NCBI GenBank assembly: GCA_023416335.1 | Contig: JAEZHY010000121.1 | Span: 12,077-76,076 of the forward strand | DNA: 64,000 nucleotides | Origin: Pseudomonadota bacterium | GTDB taxonomy: Bacteria > Desulfobacterota > Syntrophobacteria > Syntrophobacterales > Syntrophobacteraceae | Direction: 5' to 3' | Translations under genes and position numbers: made by a program | Notes under the pieces: generated by a model | What the model was told of the DNA's origin: nothing | Seen by the model: the letters and a program-made list of their open reading frames with translations, nothing else | The model's database searches: none | Shown: positions 16,927 through 26,941 of the stretch, piece after piece | Numbering within the stretch: position 1 is the first letter of the stretch | How the letters are laid out: each line of letters opens with the position of its first letter

Positions 16927-18045
16927 ATGAAAAAGCACCTGTTTGTTTTCGGGACGCGGCCTGAAGCCATTAAACTGGCGCCGCTGGTCTATGAGTGTCG
17001 GAAGCGAAGCAACGAACTGGATGCCCGGGTCTGCGTCACGGCGCAGCACAGGGAAATGCTGGACGAAGTGCTCAATTTTTTCCGCATAAAACCCCACTAC
17101 GACCTCAATCTCATGGCGCCCAACCAGTCCCTGTTCGATATAACCGTCAACGGGCTGAGGGGTCTTCAGGGTGTAATCGACGAATACGGCCCGGATAATA
17201 TTTTCGTCCAGGGAGATACCACCTCGGCTTTTGCCGGCGCTCTTGCCGGGTTTTATACCAGGACCAGGGTGTCCCACGTGGAGGCCGGGCTGAGGAGCGC
17301 CAACAAGTTTTCTCCCTATCCCGAGGAAATGAACCGGATTCTGGCCGGACACCTTGCCGACTTTCATTTCGCTCCCACTAAAACCGCAGCCCGAAACCTT
17401 CTGAGCGAGAACATCAGGGAAAATGTCTGGGTCGTCGGCAATACGGTTATAGACGCCCTTTTTCTGGGGCTCGAAAGCCTGTCCGACGCGGAGGCTGAGA
17501 AGCATTTGCGGTTCTTCGATTTTGTGGATTTCTCCAGGCGGGTCATTCTGGTTACGTGCCACAGGCGGGAGAGCTTTGGGAAACCCTTTGAAAACATATG
17601 CCATGCGCTCAAGGAATTAGCCGAGAGTTTCACCGATGTTGAAATCGTCTACCCGGTCCACCTGAACCCCAATGTTACCGGACCGGCCTACGATATACTG
17701 GGGAACAGCAGGAACATCCGGCTAATCAAACCCCTCACCTATGCCCAGTTGATTCTGCTGATGAAGCGGTCCCATTTCGTCCTGACCGATTCCGGAGGCA
17801 TTCAGGAAGAAGCCCCCTCGCTGGGCAAGCCCGTATTGGTTATGAGGGACGTGACCGAGAGGACTGAGGGAATAGAGGCCGGAACGGCCAGGCTTGTGGG
17901 CACGAGCAAAGAGACGATCCTCAAGGAAGCTTCCAGGCTTCTGACGGACGTCCCTGCCTATGAAGCGATGTCAAAGGCCGTCAATCCCTACGGGGACGGC
18001 ACGGCCTGCCGGCAAATCATGGACATAATCGGAAAGGTTCTGTAG
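16927..18045 (+). CDS. wecB: UDP-N-acetylglucosamine 2-epimerase (non-hydrolysing)
   Basis: The 372-residue cytoplasmic enzyme interconverts UDP-GlcNAc and UDP-ManNAc. Family signatures are present in order: FGTRPEAIKLAPL at the N-terminus, GDTTSAFAGAL, SHVEAGLRS, PEEMNRILAG, VTCHRRESFG, HLNPNV and LTDSGGIQEEAP. The length is normal for WecB/MnaA. The ribosome site is weak (only an AT-rich AAAGAT before the ATG). It lies 49 bp upstream of a giant deacetylase-like gene and a GT2 synthase on the same strand. Its likely job is therefore to supply an N-acetylhexosamine donor for the polymer made by that locus. Confidence 0.93.
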   Translation: MKKHLFVFGTRPEAIKLAPLVYECRKRSNELDARVCVTAQHREMLDEVLNFFRIKPHYDLNLMAPNQSLFDITVNGLRGLQGVIDEYGPDNIFVQGDTTSAFAGALAGFYTRTRVSHVEAGLRSANKFSPYPEEMNRILAGHLADFHFAPTKTAARNLLSENIRENVWVVGNTVIDALFLGLESLSDAEAEKHLRFFDFVDFSRRVILVTCHRRESFGKPFENICHALKELAESFTDVEIVYPVHLNPNVTGPAYDILGNSRNIRLIKPLTYAQLILLMKRSHFVLTDSGGIQEEAPSLGKPVLVMRDVTERTEGIEAGTARLVGTSKETILKEASRLLTDVPAYEAMSKAVNPYGDGTACRQIMDIIGKVL

Positions 18046-18093
18046 CGAATCCTTCGTCCGGGGAATGCGAATTTTCGAAAGTCGGGAGTTTGT

Positions 18094-21000
18094 ATGTCGT
18101 TAGATCGCAAAAAGGTGTTTCCCTCCGTTCGTTTTCTCCGGGTGAGTTGCCTGGTGGTCGCTTTACTGGCTCTCTTTACGGCCTTCCCGCAAAGTCTTTT
18201 TGCACAAAAAACCGCCCCCCGGCAGGAAGCAGGCGGCAGCTCGGAACCGGTGACCAAATCTGTGCTGGTCATTTACGAAGGAAACGACGCAGACACCAAT
18301 ATGGTACGCGGAGAGGCCCGGCAACTGAGCACCCTGCTCGGTCATTTCCATGCCAACGTGACCCTCAAAAGCGCCGATAGTTACCAGCCCGGGGAAATGG
18401 AACAATTCGATGTTGCCTGTTTCATGGGGTCCAGCGAAATATGTGTTCCCCCCACGGCGGTGATGAAGGACATCGCCGAGCGAACCTCCAAGACGTTCCT
18501 CTGGCTGAATACCGGGATGTTTGCCTTTAACGAGAAGTTCCCCACTTCCGAACGCCTTGGGTTCGAGCCGCTCCACGAGGAACAGAAAAGCAAATTCACC
18601 CTGATCCGGCATGAAAACGACGGCTTCACGAGAGGGGAAGCGGGTATAACCCTTATTCGTATAACCGACCCGACACGATGTTCCGTCATCGCCACCGCCA
18701 CCACCTCGACCCAAGAGCCGACGGTGCCCTACATAGTGCGAAGCGGTGAATTCTGGTACGTCGCCGATTCACCTTTTGCCTATGTAACGGAAACGGATCG
18801 CTATCTCCTCTTTGCCGACGTTCTGCACGATATTCTCAAAGAGGACCACTCTTCGAGCCACAGGGCGATCATCCGCATCGAAGACATCCATCCGATGGAA
18901 GATCCGGACCAGTTGCGCGCCATAGCCGATCTGCTGTATGCGGAAAAGGTCCCCTTCCTCGTGGCGCTCATTCCTTTCTACGTGGACCCGCAAGAGAATA
19001 CCCGGGTAAGCCTTTCCGACAAGCCGGACTTCGTCGATGCTATCCGTTACATGGTTCGTCGCGGCGGAAGCGTGGTAATGCACGGCGTGACTCACCAGTA
19101 CAAAGGGGTAACGGCCAACGACGTCGAGTTCTGGGATAGCGACGCGAACAAGCCCTTCAAGGATGTTACGGCCGATTCCGTTCGCAGGAAGATCGAATTG
19201 GGCCTGAGCGAGTGTTTTCGCAACGGGATTTACCCCGTCCTTTGGGAAACCCCTCACTATGCCGGATCCCAGTTGACTTACGACGTGGCGGCATCGATCT
19301 TCTCATCGGCCATGGAGCAGCGGTTCGCCATCGACGATAACGATTACAGCCAGTTTTTTCCCTACATCATCGAGCGTGACCTGCACGGACAGAGGATCTA
19401 TCCGGAGAACCTCGGCTATATAGACTTCGATGAAAAGGACCCGAAGGTTGCCGCCAAACAGGTCAGCCAGATGCTCGAATTTGCCCGCAGGAACCTTGCC
19501 GTCAGAGACGGCTTCGCCTCGTGCTTCTACCATGCTTTCGTACCTTTGGATAACCTGCAGCGGTTGGTTCGAGGGTTCAAGAAAATGGGTTATGGCTTCC
19601 TGAACATGAAGAACGAAAGCAACCGCGTTGTCATGGAGGACAAGGCCATCGTAACCGGCAGCGCCACGGTGACGCTGAACCTCAAAGATCAGTATCTGCA
19701 GGAGACATACATCGGGCAGGAAGGCGACGTAGAGCGCAGAACTGTTCTGCCGGAGCGCACCACCGGAGAGATCGTTCGCAACGTGGCTCTGGCCCCCGGC
19801 CAGATGTATGTGGCAACCCCCACCGAATACAGGGAGCGCGAGCCGACGCTTACCTCGCGATGGAAACGGAAGGCGCAGGGGGTCTTCGACTACTTTTCAT
19901 CTCAAAAAAAAAGTCCCAAGAATGCCAGGGTGGCCGTCGTATGGGATCCTGAGGCCACAGCGGGAGCCATGAACGACCAGAAGAGTTTCATGAACGTGTT
20001 CAAGTGGGTAGGCATGCCCGTGGATACGTTGCCCCCGGGGCAAATCAACTCTCTCGAAAAATACAATCTCATCGTCGTGCCCTACTCCGCCGTCGATCTG
20101 CTCAACGACGCCGAGATCGATACGCTTGCCGAGTGGGTGCAGAAGGGAGGGGCGTGCATTACGGACGGAAAGACGGAATTTGCCAAGGAACTGGGCATTG
20201 ACTTCGCCAGTTCCGTCATTTCGGTCTCCCATGTGCGCGACAGGCTTTTCCCGGAAGAGAACATCCAATGGAGCGTTCCCGAGCCCCTGGAGAAGTTCGA
20301 TACGGAACCCGACGACCAGATTCTGGCGGTGGATGGGGAAACGGATGCTCCCCTGGTCATGGGCAGGCGGTCCGGGGACGGAAAGTTCATTTATTTCGGA
20401 TGCCGGTTCGATCCGTTGAGCGATGCCGGATACAGCCGTTTTCCCTACCTCATTCAATACGTCGGTCGCTTTCTGGAACTCTATCCCATTCTCAAACGGG
20501 ATGCCCTGGAGCTCTTTTTCGATCCCGGCTTCCGCCACAACGTGAGCGTCGAGAATCTTGTGAAATACTGGGCGGCCAACGGAGTGCGGGTAATTCACGC
20601 CGCCGCGTGGCATCATTATCGGCAGTACACGTTCGACTATGAGAAACTGGTAGACTTGTGCCATGCCAACGGCATTCTCGTATATGCCTGGATCGAACCC
20701 CCCCAGGTGAGTCAGAAGTTCTGGGTGGATCATCCCGAATGGCGTGAAAAAAACTCGGAAGGGAAAGACGCCCGCCCATCCTGGCGCTACGCCATGAGTA
20801 TGACCGATGAAGCCAGTTGGCGCGCCATGTACGAAGAATACAAATCTTTTCTGGAAAAGTTCGATTTCGATGGCGTGAATTTGGGGGAAATCTATTTCGA
20901 GTCGGGAGAAGAGGGCCCGGCCGATCCGCAGAACTATACCCCCATGCATCCATCGGCGCGCGCCGAGTTCCAGGGTCTGGCCGGATTCGATCCCGCCCTG

Positions 21001-22110
21001 CTTTTCAATTCATCGTCTCAGTACTACTGGAAGCGCAACAACGCCGCACTGCGGAAGTTCGAGGACTACCGGGTTGACAAGATGGTCCGGATCCATGAGA
21101 GCCTCCTCGGCATGGTCGAATCGCTTCGCGAGCAGCGCAAAGGTTTCGATGTGATGGTGACCTGCCTGGACAGTATCGGCAACCCGGGCCTGCGTTCCTC
21201 GCAGGCAATCGATATTTCGCGGGTCCTGGAGTTGAGAAAACACCACAAGTTTTCCGTCGTCGTGGAAGATCCTCAGTCGAGATGGTCTGAAGATCCCCGC
21301 CGCTACGAGGCCATCGCCGAGCAGTATCGTCAAATGCTGGGGGACGACTTGATGCTCGATCTGAACATCCTGTCGTTCCGCACCAAAGAAAAGCCCACCA
21401 TGTTTCCCACCCTCGCGCAGGCGGGCACGGAAGTTTTCTCGCTTATTTCCGTCGCCTCCCGGCAGGCCGAGCGGGTAGTGGTATATGCGGAATCGAGTAT
21501 AGGCCGCCAGGATTTTCCTTTGCTTTCCTTTGCGGCCGCCAGTCCCGCCAATATCGAACGCCTTGAAAAGGGCTTCAGGATTTCTTCCCCTTACTCGACT
21601 ATCCTCCAACTGGGACAAAACCAGAGAATGATCTCGGTTGACGATAGTCCTCGCATGGCAGCGAAAGACGGTCGGTTCCTGATTCCCGCGGGAACGCACA
21701 TAATAGGCACCAATGTTTTCGGCCAGACGTTTTCCACGGGCCTGCGGCAAGCCTTTCTTTGTTCCATCACGGGGAACCTGCTATATGAAAAAGAAAGTGA
21801 ACGCGAACTTGAATTCGGATATAGTTCCGTTCCTCGTTGCTACGTTACGCTTGTGAAGGCCCCCCTGTCCATGTCCGTCGACGGCATCGAGGTCACGCCG
21901 CAAGTGATGAGGGGGACCGGTCGCTACGGTATCGCCCTTCCTCCGGGCAAGCACGACGTGCGCATCGTTACCAAGAATATGATTACCTACGGGCTCGACA
22001 TGACCAGTTTGTTTTCCTCCTCTTTGATTGTAGTCTTCGGCTTCCTCTCGGTCGGCATACTGGTGCTGTTCTATCTGATCGTACGCACCCGGCTGAGAGC
22101 CGGACATTAA
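18094..22110 (+). CDS. giant exported deacetylase/glycoside-hydrolase-like protein (DUF2334 + TIM-barrel-like)
   Basis: The 1338-residue protein has an N-terminal signal or anchor helix and a C-terminal transmembrane helix near 1305-1330. A DUF2334-type polysaccharide deacetylase domain covers about 250-500; the metal ligands of that fold are visible as E263-D264 (RIEDIHP) and H330/H334 (HGVTH). A Rossmann, amidotransferase-like segment follows (about 610-760, VAVVWDPEATAG, then IVVPYSAVDLL). After it comes a glycoside-hydrolase-like barrel (about 805-1100), with FDFDGVNLGEIYFES carrying a candidate acidic pair near 930-936. The combination parallels PgaB and PelA, which deacetylate and cleave exopolysaccharide, but the family differs. 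It sits between wecB and a GT2 synthase, so I infer export-side modification of that polymer. Confidence 0.75.
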   Translation: MSLDRKKVFPSVRFLRVSCLVVALLALFTAFPQSLFAQKTAPRQEAGGSSEPVTKSVLVIYEGNDADTNMVRGEARQLSTLLGHFHANVTLKSADSYQPGEMEQFDVACFMGSSEICVPPTAVMKDIAERTSKTFLWLNTGMFAFNEKFPTSERLGFEPLHEEQKSKFTLIRHENDGFTRGEAGITLIRITDPTRCSVIATATTSTQEPTVPYIVRSGEFWYVADSPFAYVTETDRYLLFADVLHDILKEDHSSSHRAIIRIEDIHPMEDPDQLRAIADLLYAEKVPFLVALIPFYVDPQENTRVSLSDKPDFVDAIRYMVRRGGSVVMHGVTHQYKGVTANDVEFWDSDANKPFKDVTADSVRRKIELGLSECFRNGIYPVLWETPHYAGSQLTYDVAASIFSSAMEQRFAIDDNDYSQFFPYIIERDLHGQRIYPENLGYIDFDEKDPKVAAKQVSQMLEFARRNLAVRDGFASCFYHAFVPLDNLQRLVRGFKKMGYGFLNMKNESNRVVMEDKAIVTGSATVTLNLKDQYLQETYIGQEGDVERRTVLPERTTGEIVRNVALAPGQMYVATPTEYREREPTLTSRWKRKAQGVFDYFSSQKKSPKNARVAVVWDPEATAGAMNDQKSFMNVFKWVGMPVDTLPPGQINSLEKYNLIVVPYSAVDLLNDAEIDTLAEWVQKGGACITDGKTEFAKELGIDFASSVISVSHVRDRLFPEENIQWSVPEPLEKFDTEPDDQILAVDGETDAPLVMGRRSGDGKFIYFGCRFDPLSDAGYSRFPYLIQYVGRFLELYPILKRDALELFFDPGFRHNVSVENLVKYWAANGVRVIHAAAWHHYRQYTFDYEKLVDLCHANGILVYAWIEPPQVSQKFWVDHPEWREKNSEGKDARPSWRYAMSMTDEASWRAMYEEYKSFLEKFDFDGVNLGEIYFESGEEGPADPQNYTPMHPSARAEFQGLAGFDPALLFNSSSQYYWKRNNAALRKFEDYRVDKMVRIHESLLGMVESLREQRKGFDVMVTCLDSIGNPGLRSSQAIDISRVLELRKHHKFSVVVEDPQSRWSEDPRRYEAIAEQYRQMLGDDLMLDLNILSFRTKEKPTMFPTLAQAGTEVFSLISVASRQAERVVVYAESSIGRQDFPLLSFAAASPANIERLEKGFRISSPYSTILQLGQNQRMISVDDSPRMAAKDGRFLIPAGTHIIGTNVFGQTFSTGLRQAFLCSITGNLLYEKESERELEFGYSSVPRCYVTLVKAPLSMSVDGIEVTPQVMRGTGRYGIALPPGKHDVRIVTKNMITYGLDMTSLFSSSLIVVFGFLSVGILVLFYLIVRTRLRAGH

Positions 22111-22139
22111 AGAGTTGAAAGGCGGAAGGGACATCTTTT

Positions 22140-23426
22140 TTGGCTCCACTGTTTGAAACCGACTTGAGTATTGTCTTTCTGATCGCGGTCATTCTGATCT
22201 GGTTCATGATTGCTTACCAGCTGGTGCTGACCGTTGCCGGCTTCTTTCACCAGATGCGCTCGATCAAAGAAAAGAAGCGTATCGATGCCATGAGCTTCGA
22301 TTACCCGCCGGTGTCCATTCTCATTCCCGCCCACAACGAAGAAATTGTGATCGGAGCGACCCTGGACGCCATGCTGGCGCTGGACTATCCCGCGGACAGG
22401 CTTGAGATCGTCGTCATCAACGACGGTTCCACCGATTCGACCAGGGAGATCATCGAGGATTATGCTCGAAAAGACCCACGGGTAGTGCTCTACAATGTTC
22501 CCAAAGGCGAAGGGGGGAAAGGCAAGTCCCGCGCCCTCAACCTTGGTTTGCAGGCGGCCAGATCGAAATTCATCGCTATTTACGATGCGGACAACACCCC
22601 GGCGCCCGACGCCCTCAAATATCTGATAGCCCAGCTCCTGCTCCATCCGGAACTCGGAGCGGTGCTCGGGAAATTCCGAACGGTCAACAAAGACCGCACC
22701 CTCCTCACACGTTTCATCAATATTGAAACGTTGAGTTTCCAGTCGATTCTCCAGGCCGGGCGCTGGCGCCTTTTCAGGATCGCCACCCTGCCGGGAACGA
22801 ATTTCGTGATCCGCAAGGAAGTGATAGACCAGGTAGGGGGCTGGGATGAGGATGCAATGACCGAGGATTCCGAGCTGAGTATTCGGATGTACCTCAATAA
22901 GTGGAGGATCAAGTTCATCCCGTACGCGCTCACCTACGAACAGGAACCCGAGCGTTGGGGCGTATGGATGCGGCAGCGCACGCGCTGGGTGAGGGGCAAT
23001 AACTATGTGACCAAAAAGTTTCTGGGACGTTGGAAAGAGATCGGCAGCAAGCGCCTCAGAATGGAGATCCTATACCTGTTTTCAATGTATTACGTCTTCC
23101 TGGTAGCCATTATAACTTCCGATATTCTGTTCCTGCTCACTGCATCGGGCGTGGTTTCCATCCAACTGCCGGGGCCTTACAACATCGTCTGGGTGCTTGC
23201 CATTTTTCTCTTCTTTGCCGAAATCATGCTGGCCCTCTCCTATGACCGGGAGGACTCGTTCAAGGCCCTCTGTTTGATGGGACTGATGTACTTTACCTAC
23301 TGCCAGCTCTGGATTTTCATTGTGGGCAGGGCCTTCTACCTGGACATCATCAAGAAGGAAAAGAGCACCTGGGTCAAGACCGTGCGCTTCGAAACCGAAA
23401 AGAAAATCCTCCTGCCTCCGTCCTGA
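22140..23426 (+). CDS. membrane glycosyltransferase family 2 (processive polysaccharide synthase type)
   Basis: The 428-residue inner-membrane protein has one N-terminal helix and three to four C-terminal helices around a cytosolic GT2 domain. The D,D,D,QxxRW set of processive synthases is complete: INDGSTD (near 95), YDADN (near 150), TEDSE (near 241) and QRTRW (near 280). This matches chitin-, hyaluronan- and poly-GlcNAc-synthase-like enzymes of the PgaC type. The start is probably TTG at 22140, with GGAAGGG about eleven bases upstream. It begins 30 bp after the giant modification protein and ends just before a strong terminator, so it closes the operon. The polymer is likely N-acetylhexosamine-based. 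Confidence 0.88.
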   Translation: MAPLFETDLSIVFLIAVILIWFMIAYQLVLTVAGFFHQMRSIKEKKRIDAMSFDYPPVSILIPAHNEEIVIGATLDAMLALDYPADRLEIVVINDGSTDSTREIIEDYARKDPRVVLYNVPKGEGGKGKSRALNLGLQAARSKFIAIYDADNTPAPDALKYLIAQLLLHPELGAVLGKFRTVNKDRTLLTRFINIETLSFQSILQAGRWRLFRIATLPGTNFVIRKEVIDQVGGWDEDAMTEDSELSIRMYLNKWRIKFIPYALTYEQEPERWGVWMRQRTRWVRGNNYVTKKFLGRWKEIGSKRLRMEILYLFSMYYVFLVAIITSDILFLLTASGVVSIQLPGPYNIVWVLAIFLFFAEIMLALSYDREDSFKALCLMGLMYFTYCQLWIFIVGRAFYLDIIKKEKSTWVKTVRFETEKKILLPPS

Positions 23427-23460
23427 TTCAAAATGCTTCTGCAGAGGTCTCCAGGGACAA

Positions 23461-23501
23461 AAAAAGAGCCCCAGTCAGGGCTAGGGACTGGGGCCTTTTT
23501 C
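23461..23501 (+). terminator. rho-independent terminator of the polysaccharide locus
   Basis: A perfect 9-bp stem, GCCCCAGTC (23468-23476) with GACTGGGGC (23486-23494), is followed by CTTTTT and preceded by an A run. It lies 40 bp after the GT2 stop. Confidence 0.9.
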
Positions 23502-23807
23502 GAGTTGAAAAGGCGAGTATTTCGCCACTTGATATTATGCCACAGTCATTTGAAATGTCTACTTTTTTATTAACCGGCTAAACCAGAGTTCTCCGAAGTC
23601 TCGCCTTTCAGACCCCGTCATACCGCCCTCCCAGGGTGTTGCAGGTCACGCAACGTACCCAATAAAAAGAACTACTTGTATCAGGATATGAAACTCGGTA
23701 TTCTTTACTGAAGAAGTCTTGAACAAGAATTAATCGGCTCTAAAATTTTTGCCAAAGTCGCTGAAGGCACTTCGAACATGAAGGCAACACGGACCTGAGG
23801 GACATCC

Positions 23808-24497
23808 ATGGCCCTGCCCTTGTGCAAAACCGGACTGAACCGCGCTTCGCCATTTGGTTTTTCCTGTAATCGTTGTATCGGGTGTTGCCGGTATAAGAAA
23901 ATCCAGCTCAATCCTTACGAGATTGCCCGCATGGCCCACAATCTGGGCATCTCCACAACCGGGTTCATCGCCACGTACACGGCTCACGGTGGGACAGTGC
24001 TGCAGACACGGGAGGATGGAACATGTATATTCCTCGACGCCGAAGGATGTGGAATCCATCCCGACCGCCCCCTCGTCTGCCGCCTCTATCCCCTCGGGCG
24101 ATACGTCGATTATCTGGGGGTTGAGACCTTTTCGCAAGCCGTGCTCGAGGAAGGATGCCGGGGGGAGCTTAACGAAAGCGGCACGATAGAAAAATATCTG
24201 GAAGAGCAAGGCGCCCTTCCCTTCATGCACGCGGCAGATCTATACCTGAACCTGCTCTGGGATTTGCTGGATATTCTGAACGATCAGGAGCTTGAAGCTT
24301 CCGAATCCGAAACAGTCCTGGAAAAGGTGAGAGTCGTAACCAATGACGGCTGTGACGGAAACGAGCTTTTCCGGACCGATATGGACCTGGTTTTAGAGGA
24401 ATACTGCAGGCAGTCCGCAATTCCGGTTCCCGAGGATATAGACGAAAGAATGGCAACGCATATCAAAGCCGTCCGCAAATGGGCGGGACAACCTTGA
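23808..24497 (+). CDS. YkgJ-family cysteine-cluster protein
   Basis: The 229-residue cytoplasmic protein has the N-terminal cluster C20-x2-C23-x2-C26-C27 (CNRCIGCC). Downstream cysteines lie at GTCIF, GCGIHPDRPLVC and GCRGEL, the arrangement of the YkgJ (DUF3109-like) family thought to chelate zinc or an iron-sulfur cluster. HPDRPLVCRLYPLG is the family's most recognisable motif. GAGGG lies six bases before the ATG. It is followed after 13 bp by a small repetitive exported protein with its own ribosome site. The family's reaction is not settled; a metal-dependent modification or metal-handling role is possible. Confidence 0.82.
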   Translation: MALPLCKTGLNRASPFGFSCNRCIGCCRYKKIQLNPYEIARMAHNLGISTTGFIATYTAHGGTVLQTREDGTCIFLDAEGCGIHPDRPLVCRLYPLGRYVDYLGVETFSQAVLEEGCRGELNESGTIEKYLEEQGALPFMHAADLYLNLLWDLLDILNDQELEASESETVLEKVRVVTNDGCDGNELFRTDMDLVLEEYCRQSAIPVPEDIDERMATHIKAVRKWAGQP

Positions 24498-24510
24498 AAA
24501 GGAGACGCCG

Positions 24511-24921
24511 TTGACCAGAAATACAGAGCCCCCGGACGAAAAGAAAGCGACCGGCAATTCCTTCAGGAAGAACCTTGCCGTCGCCACTGTTGCCGCCTCC
24601 CTGGGCGTATCGCTCGGAGTCCCGGTAGGCGAAGTTCTCGCCGCAGGAAACAACCTGGGCAACCCACCCGGTTATTCGCGTCAGGACAAGCAAAACGTTG
24701 CATCGGAGAGCATGAAATCCAACCAGTACAAGTTCAGGCAGTCCGGGCAGTTCAAGGATACACAGAGACAATCATCGCAGTTCAAAGGGTCTCAAAACAC
24801 AAGACAGTCATCTCAAATGAAAATCAATACTCCAAAGCAGGCATCACAAATAAAGATCAATACCCCGAAGCAATCGTCGCAGATCAAGCTCAATTCTCAA
24901 GGGAGTCAAAAGAAGAGATAG
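24511..24921 (+). CDS. small exported-looking Gln/Ser/Lys repeat protein
   Basis: The 136-residue product starts at TTG with AAGGAG six bases upstream. Residues about 19-44 are a hydrophobic Ala/Val/Leu segment ending GEVLAAGNN, which resembles a signal peptide. The remainder is low-complexity, basic and lacks cysteine. Toward the end a 12-residue unit of the form KQxSQIKINTP recurs about three times, preceded by looser RQSSQFK and RQSSQMK units. I know no function. It is coupled closely to the YkgJ-type gene, so the two may work together, possibly as modifier and substrate; that is inference. Confidence 0.65.
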   Translation: MTRNTEPPDEKKATGNSFRKNLAVATVAASLGVSLGVPVGEVLAAGNNLGNPPGYSRQDKQNVASESMKSNQYKFRQSGQFKDTQRQSSQFKGSQNTRQSSQMKINTPKQASQIKINTPKQSSQIKLNSQGSQKKR

Positions 24922-25029
24922 CAGGTCGGACAAAATTGCGGAAGTACATGGCGGACACCGGCCGGCACGTATCGGGACTTTACGGCGGCCACTTCGACCG
25001 GCCGCAAAACCCATTTCGCGAATCGCAAA

Positions 25030-25090
25030 AACATCGAGGAGTGGGGGGAAGCGATGCTCCCCCGCGCTTTCCCCTTTGAAAATCACTTAT
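25030..25090. repeat. small GC-rich inverted repeat beside the MITE-like element
   Basis: A GTGGGGGGAAGCGATGCTCCCCC hairpin ahead of CGCTTTCCCC abuts the element that starts at 25096. It resembles the GGGGG...CCCCCRC stem found inside the copies at 571 and 29730 and may be a degraded neighbour copy. Confidence 0.4.
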
Positions 25091-25095
25091 ACTGA

Positions 25096-25320
25096 GTTGC
25101 GCTCAAGAACGATCCAAATAGCGTGGGGACCGGTGCCCCCCCACTCCCCCTGTGCCGCTCTGCGGCTTACCTGGCGCTTGCTGTGGCGCCCCGCAAAGGC
25201 AGCGGGGCAGGCACAGCAAGCGCCGAGCGATCGGCCCAAGAGGGCCGAAATCCGATGCAAGTGCCCGGAGGGCAACCTCTTCCACTTCGGCTGGGAATTA
25301 AATATCAACTTGAAAGCAAC
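25096..25320 (+). repeat. MITE-like element, full copy A (225 bp)
   Basis: The ends are GTTGCGCTCAAG (25096-25107) and CTTGAAAGCAAC (25309-25320), imperfect 12-bp terminal inverted repeats. The interior holds a G-rich/C-rich stem, a GCCGCtctGCGGC hairpin and a 13-bp stem GGCGCTTGCTGTG/CACAGCAAGCGCC (25173-25185 with 25212-25224). There is no coding capacity. It fills the gap between convergent genes (repeat protein + and chemoreceptor -), with copies at 31743, 42040 and 60986. Confidence 0.85.
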
Positions 25321-25360
25321 TATTTAGTATTAAAACCAACTGCTTCAACTTGCCGGCATA

Positions 25361-26941
25361 TCAGGACTGCCGCCCTCCCGGCAGCGCTTTCGGTTCAGCC
25401 TTATTCGAGCCCCCGGAAAGAGGCAAACGGCGCCCACCATGGCGAGACTTCTCTTTCCCGCTTTTCCCGACCATCGAAAGCAGACTTTCCATCAGAGGTT
25501 CCATCTGCAATGCCTGGGCGCCCATCTGCTCGCCGGCCGCCGCGGACTTGTCGGCCGTACCCGAGTTGCCCTGGACGTGTTTATCCATCTCGGACACCGC
25601 ACGGCTGATCTGCTCGATCCCCTGGGCCTGCTCGTTCGATGCAACGGCTATTTCATCCAGGAGTCCACCGACCTTCCCTGTTCCGTCTATGACCTTGCCG
25701 AAGTCGCCGCTGGTCTTGGCAACTATGGATGTTCCACGCTGAACCTTGATGACCGTGCTTTCGATAAGGTCGGCCGTATTTTTCGCGGCGCCCGCGGCTC
25801 GCATCGCAAGATTTCGGACCTCCTCCGCGACAACCGCGAACCCGGCTCCGGCTTCTCCGGCCCTTGCAGCCTCAACCGCCGCATTCAATGCAAGAAGATT
25901 GGTCTGAAAGGCAATCTCGTCGATCGTCTTTATGATCTTCTGGGTTTCTTCGCTCGCGGAAGAGATCTCCTGCATCGATACGGTAAGGTCCTTCATGGTG
26001 TCGGCGGCCTCGCCGGCAACCCTGACGGTTTCTCCCATCAGTTGCTTCGCCTTGTGCGTGCTGTCGGCATTCTGCCGCGTCATCGAGGCCATCTCTTCGA
26101 GCGAGGAGCCGATCTCTTCAACCGAGGCGGCCTGCTCGGAGGCGGCATTTGCCAGTTCCCGGCTGATCGAGGCGGCTTCTACAGACATTTCCCGAGATCT
26201 CGCGATGTGGTCCGAAAGCTTTTCGACGGTAACCTTCAGGGTGTTGCTGACCCGGCGGGTTAGAAGGCCTGTCATCAGCGCGGCCAGGAGGAGCGAGGCG
26301 AGCGCCCCGCAAAGCATGAAGGTGCGCATCCCGGTCAGGTGGCCTAAAAACTGCTTCCGCGTTTCTCCGAGTATGCTGTCGACACCCGAGTAATAGCTCC
26401 CGGATCCGATGAGCCACTCTGTGCCCGGGATCTTCTCGATATAGGCAAACTTCTTTTCGAGTTCGTTTGTCTGCGGGTTCTTGTAATCGTAGTCGAGGAA
26501 TCCCTCTCCCCTGGTTTTGACTATTTCGACCATTTCCTTCAAAAGAAACTTGCCGGAAGGATCGGTCAGTTCCCAGCGGCTCTTGCCCTCCAGCGAACGC
26601 TCCGGAGGTAGCGCAATAGTCATTCCTTTCATGTCGTAGACGTAAAAGTAACCGGTTTTGGAGTACCACACTTTGCTGGTGTGTTCTCCCACCAGACGCC
26701 TCAACTCTTCCTCCGAAAGCTGCTTCGAATTGCCGCGGCTCAGTTCCCCCAGGCTCAGGGCCATCGTGTGGACAAGGTTTTGTACCTTGGCCTGTTCGAC
26801 CTTCGTAATTGCCGCCTGCTCCTGTTCCGAAAGGTCCCGCAGGTAATAATCTACGGAAAGCATCAGCGTGGCGATAATAATCAGAAAGATGAGGACAGAG
26901 CCGTAAATCATTCTTGCGCCGATCGTGTTTCTAAAACGCAT
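25361..26941 (-). CDS. methyl-accepting chemotaxis protein with periplasmic Cache domain
   Basis: The 526-residue chemoreceptor has an N-terminal helix (about 10-32), a periplasmic single Cache-type domain (about 40-200, with [15 protein letters not shown] and [17 protein letters not shown]) and a second helix (about 205-230). The cytoplasmic signalling domain follows; its hairpin tip is fully conserved ([20 protein letters not shown] and then [13 protein letters not shown]). The ATG at 26941 is preferred over a GTG nine bases earlier because GGGAG sits eight bases before it. No che genes are nearby, so it must couple to an array encoded elsewhere. The Cache fold suggests a small carboxylate ligand, which I cannot specify. 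Confidence 0.93.
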   Translation of the reverse strand: MRFRNTIGARMIYGSVLIFLIIIATLMLSVDYYLRDLSEQEQAAITKVEQAKVQNLVHTMALSLGELSRGNSKQLSEEELRRLVGEHTSKVWYSKTGYFYVYDMKGMTIALPPERSLEGKSRWELTDPSGKFLLKEMVEIVKTRGEGFLDYDYKNPQTNELEKKFAYIEKIPGTEWLIGSGSYYSGVDSILGETRKQFLGHLTGMRTFMLCGALASLLLAALMTGLLTRRVSNTLKVTVEKLSDHIARSREMSVEAASISRELANAASEQAASVEEIGSSLEEMASMTRQNADSTHKAKQLMGETVRVAGEAADTMKDLTVSMQEISSASEETQKIIKTIDEIAFQTNLLALNAAVEAARAGEAGAGFAVVAEEVRNLAMRAAGAAKNTADLIESTVIKVQRGTSIVAKTSGDFGKVIDGTGKVGGLLDEIAVASNEQAQGIEQISRAVSEMDKHVQGNSGTADKSAAAGEQMGAQALQMEPLMESLLSMVGKSGKEKSRHGGRRLPLSGGSNKAEPKALPGGRQS

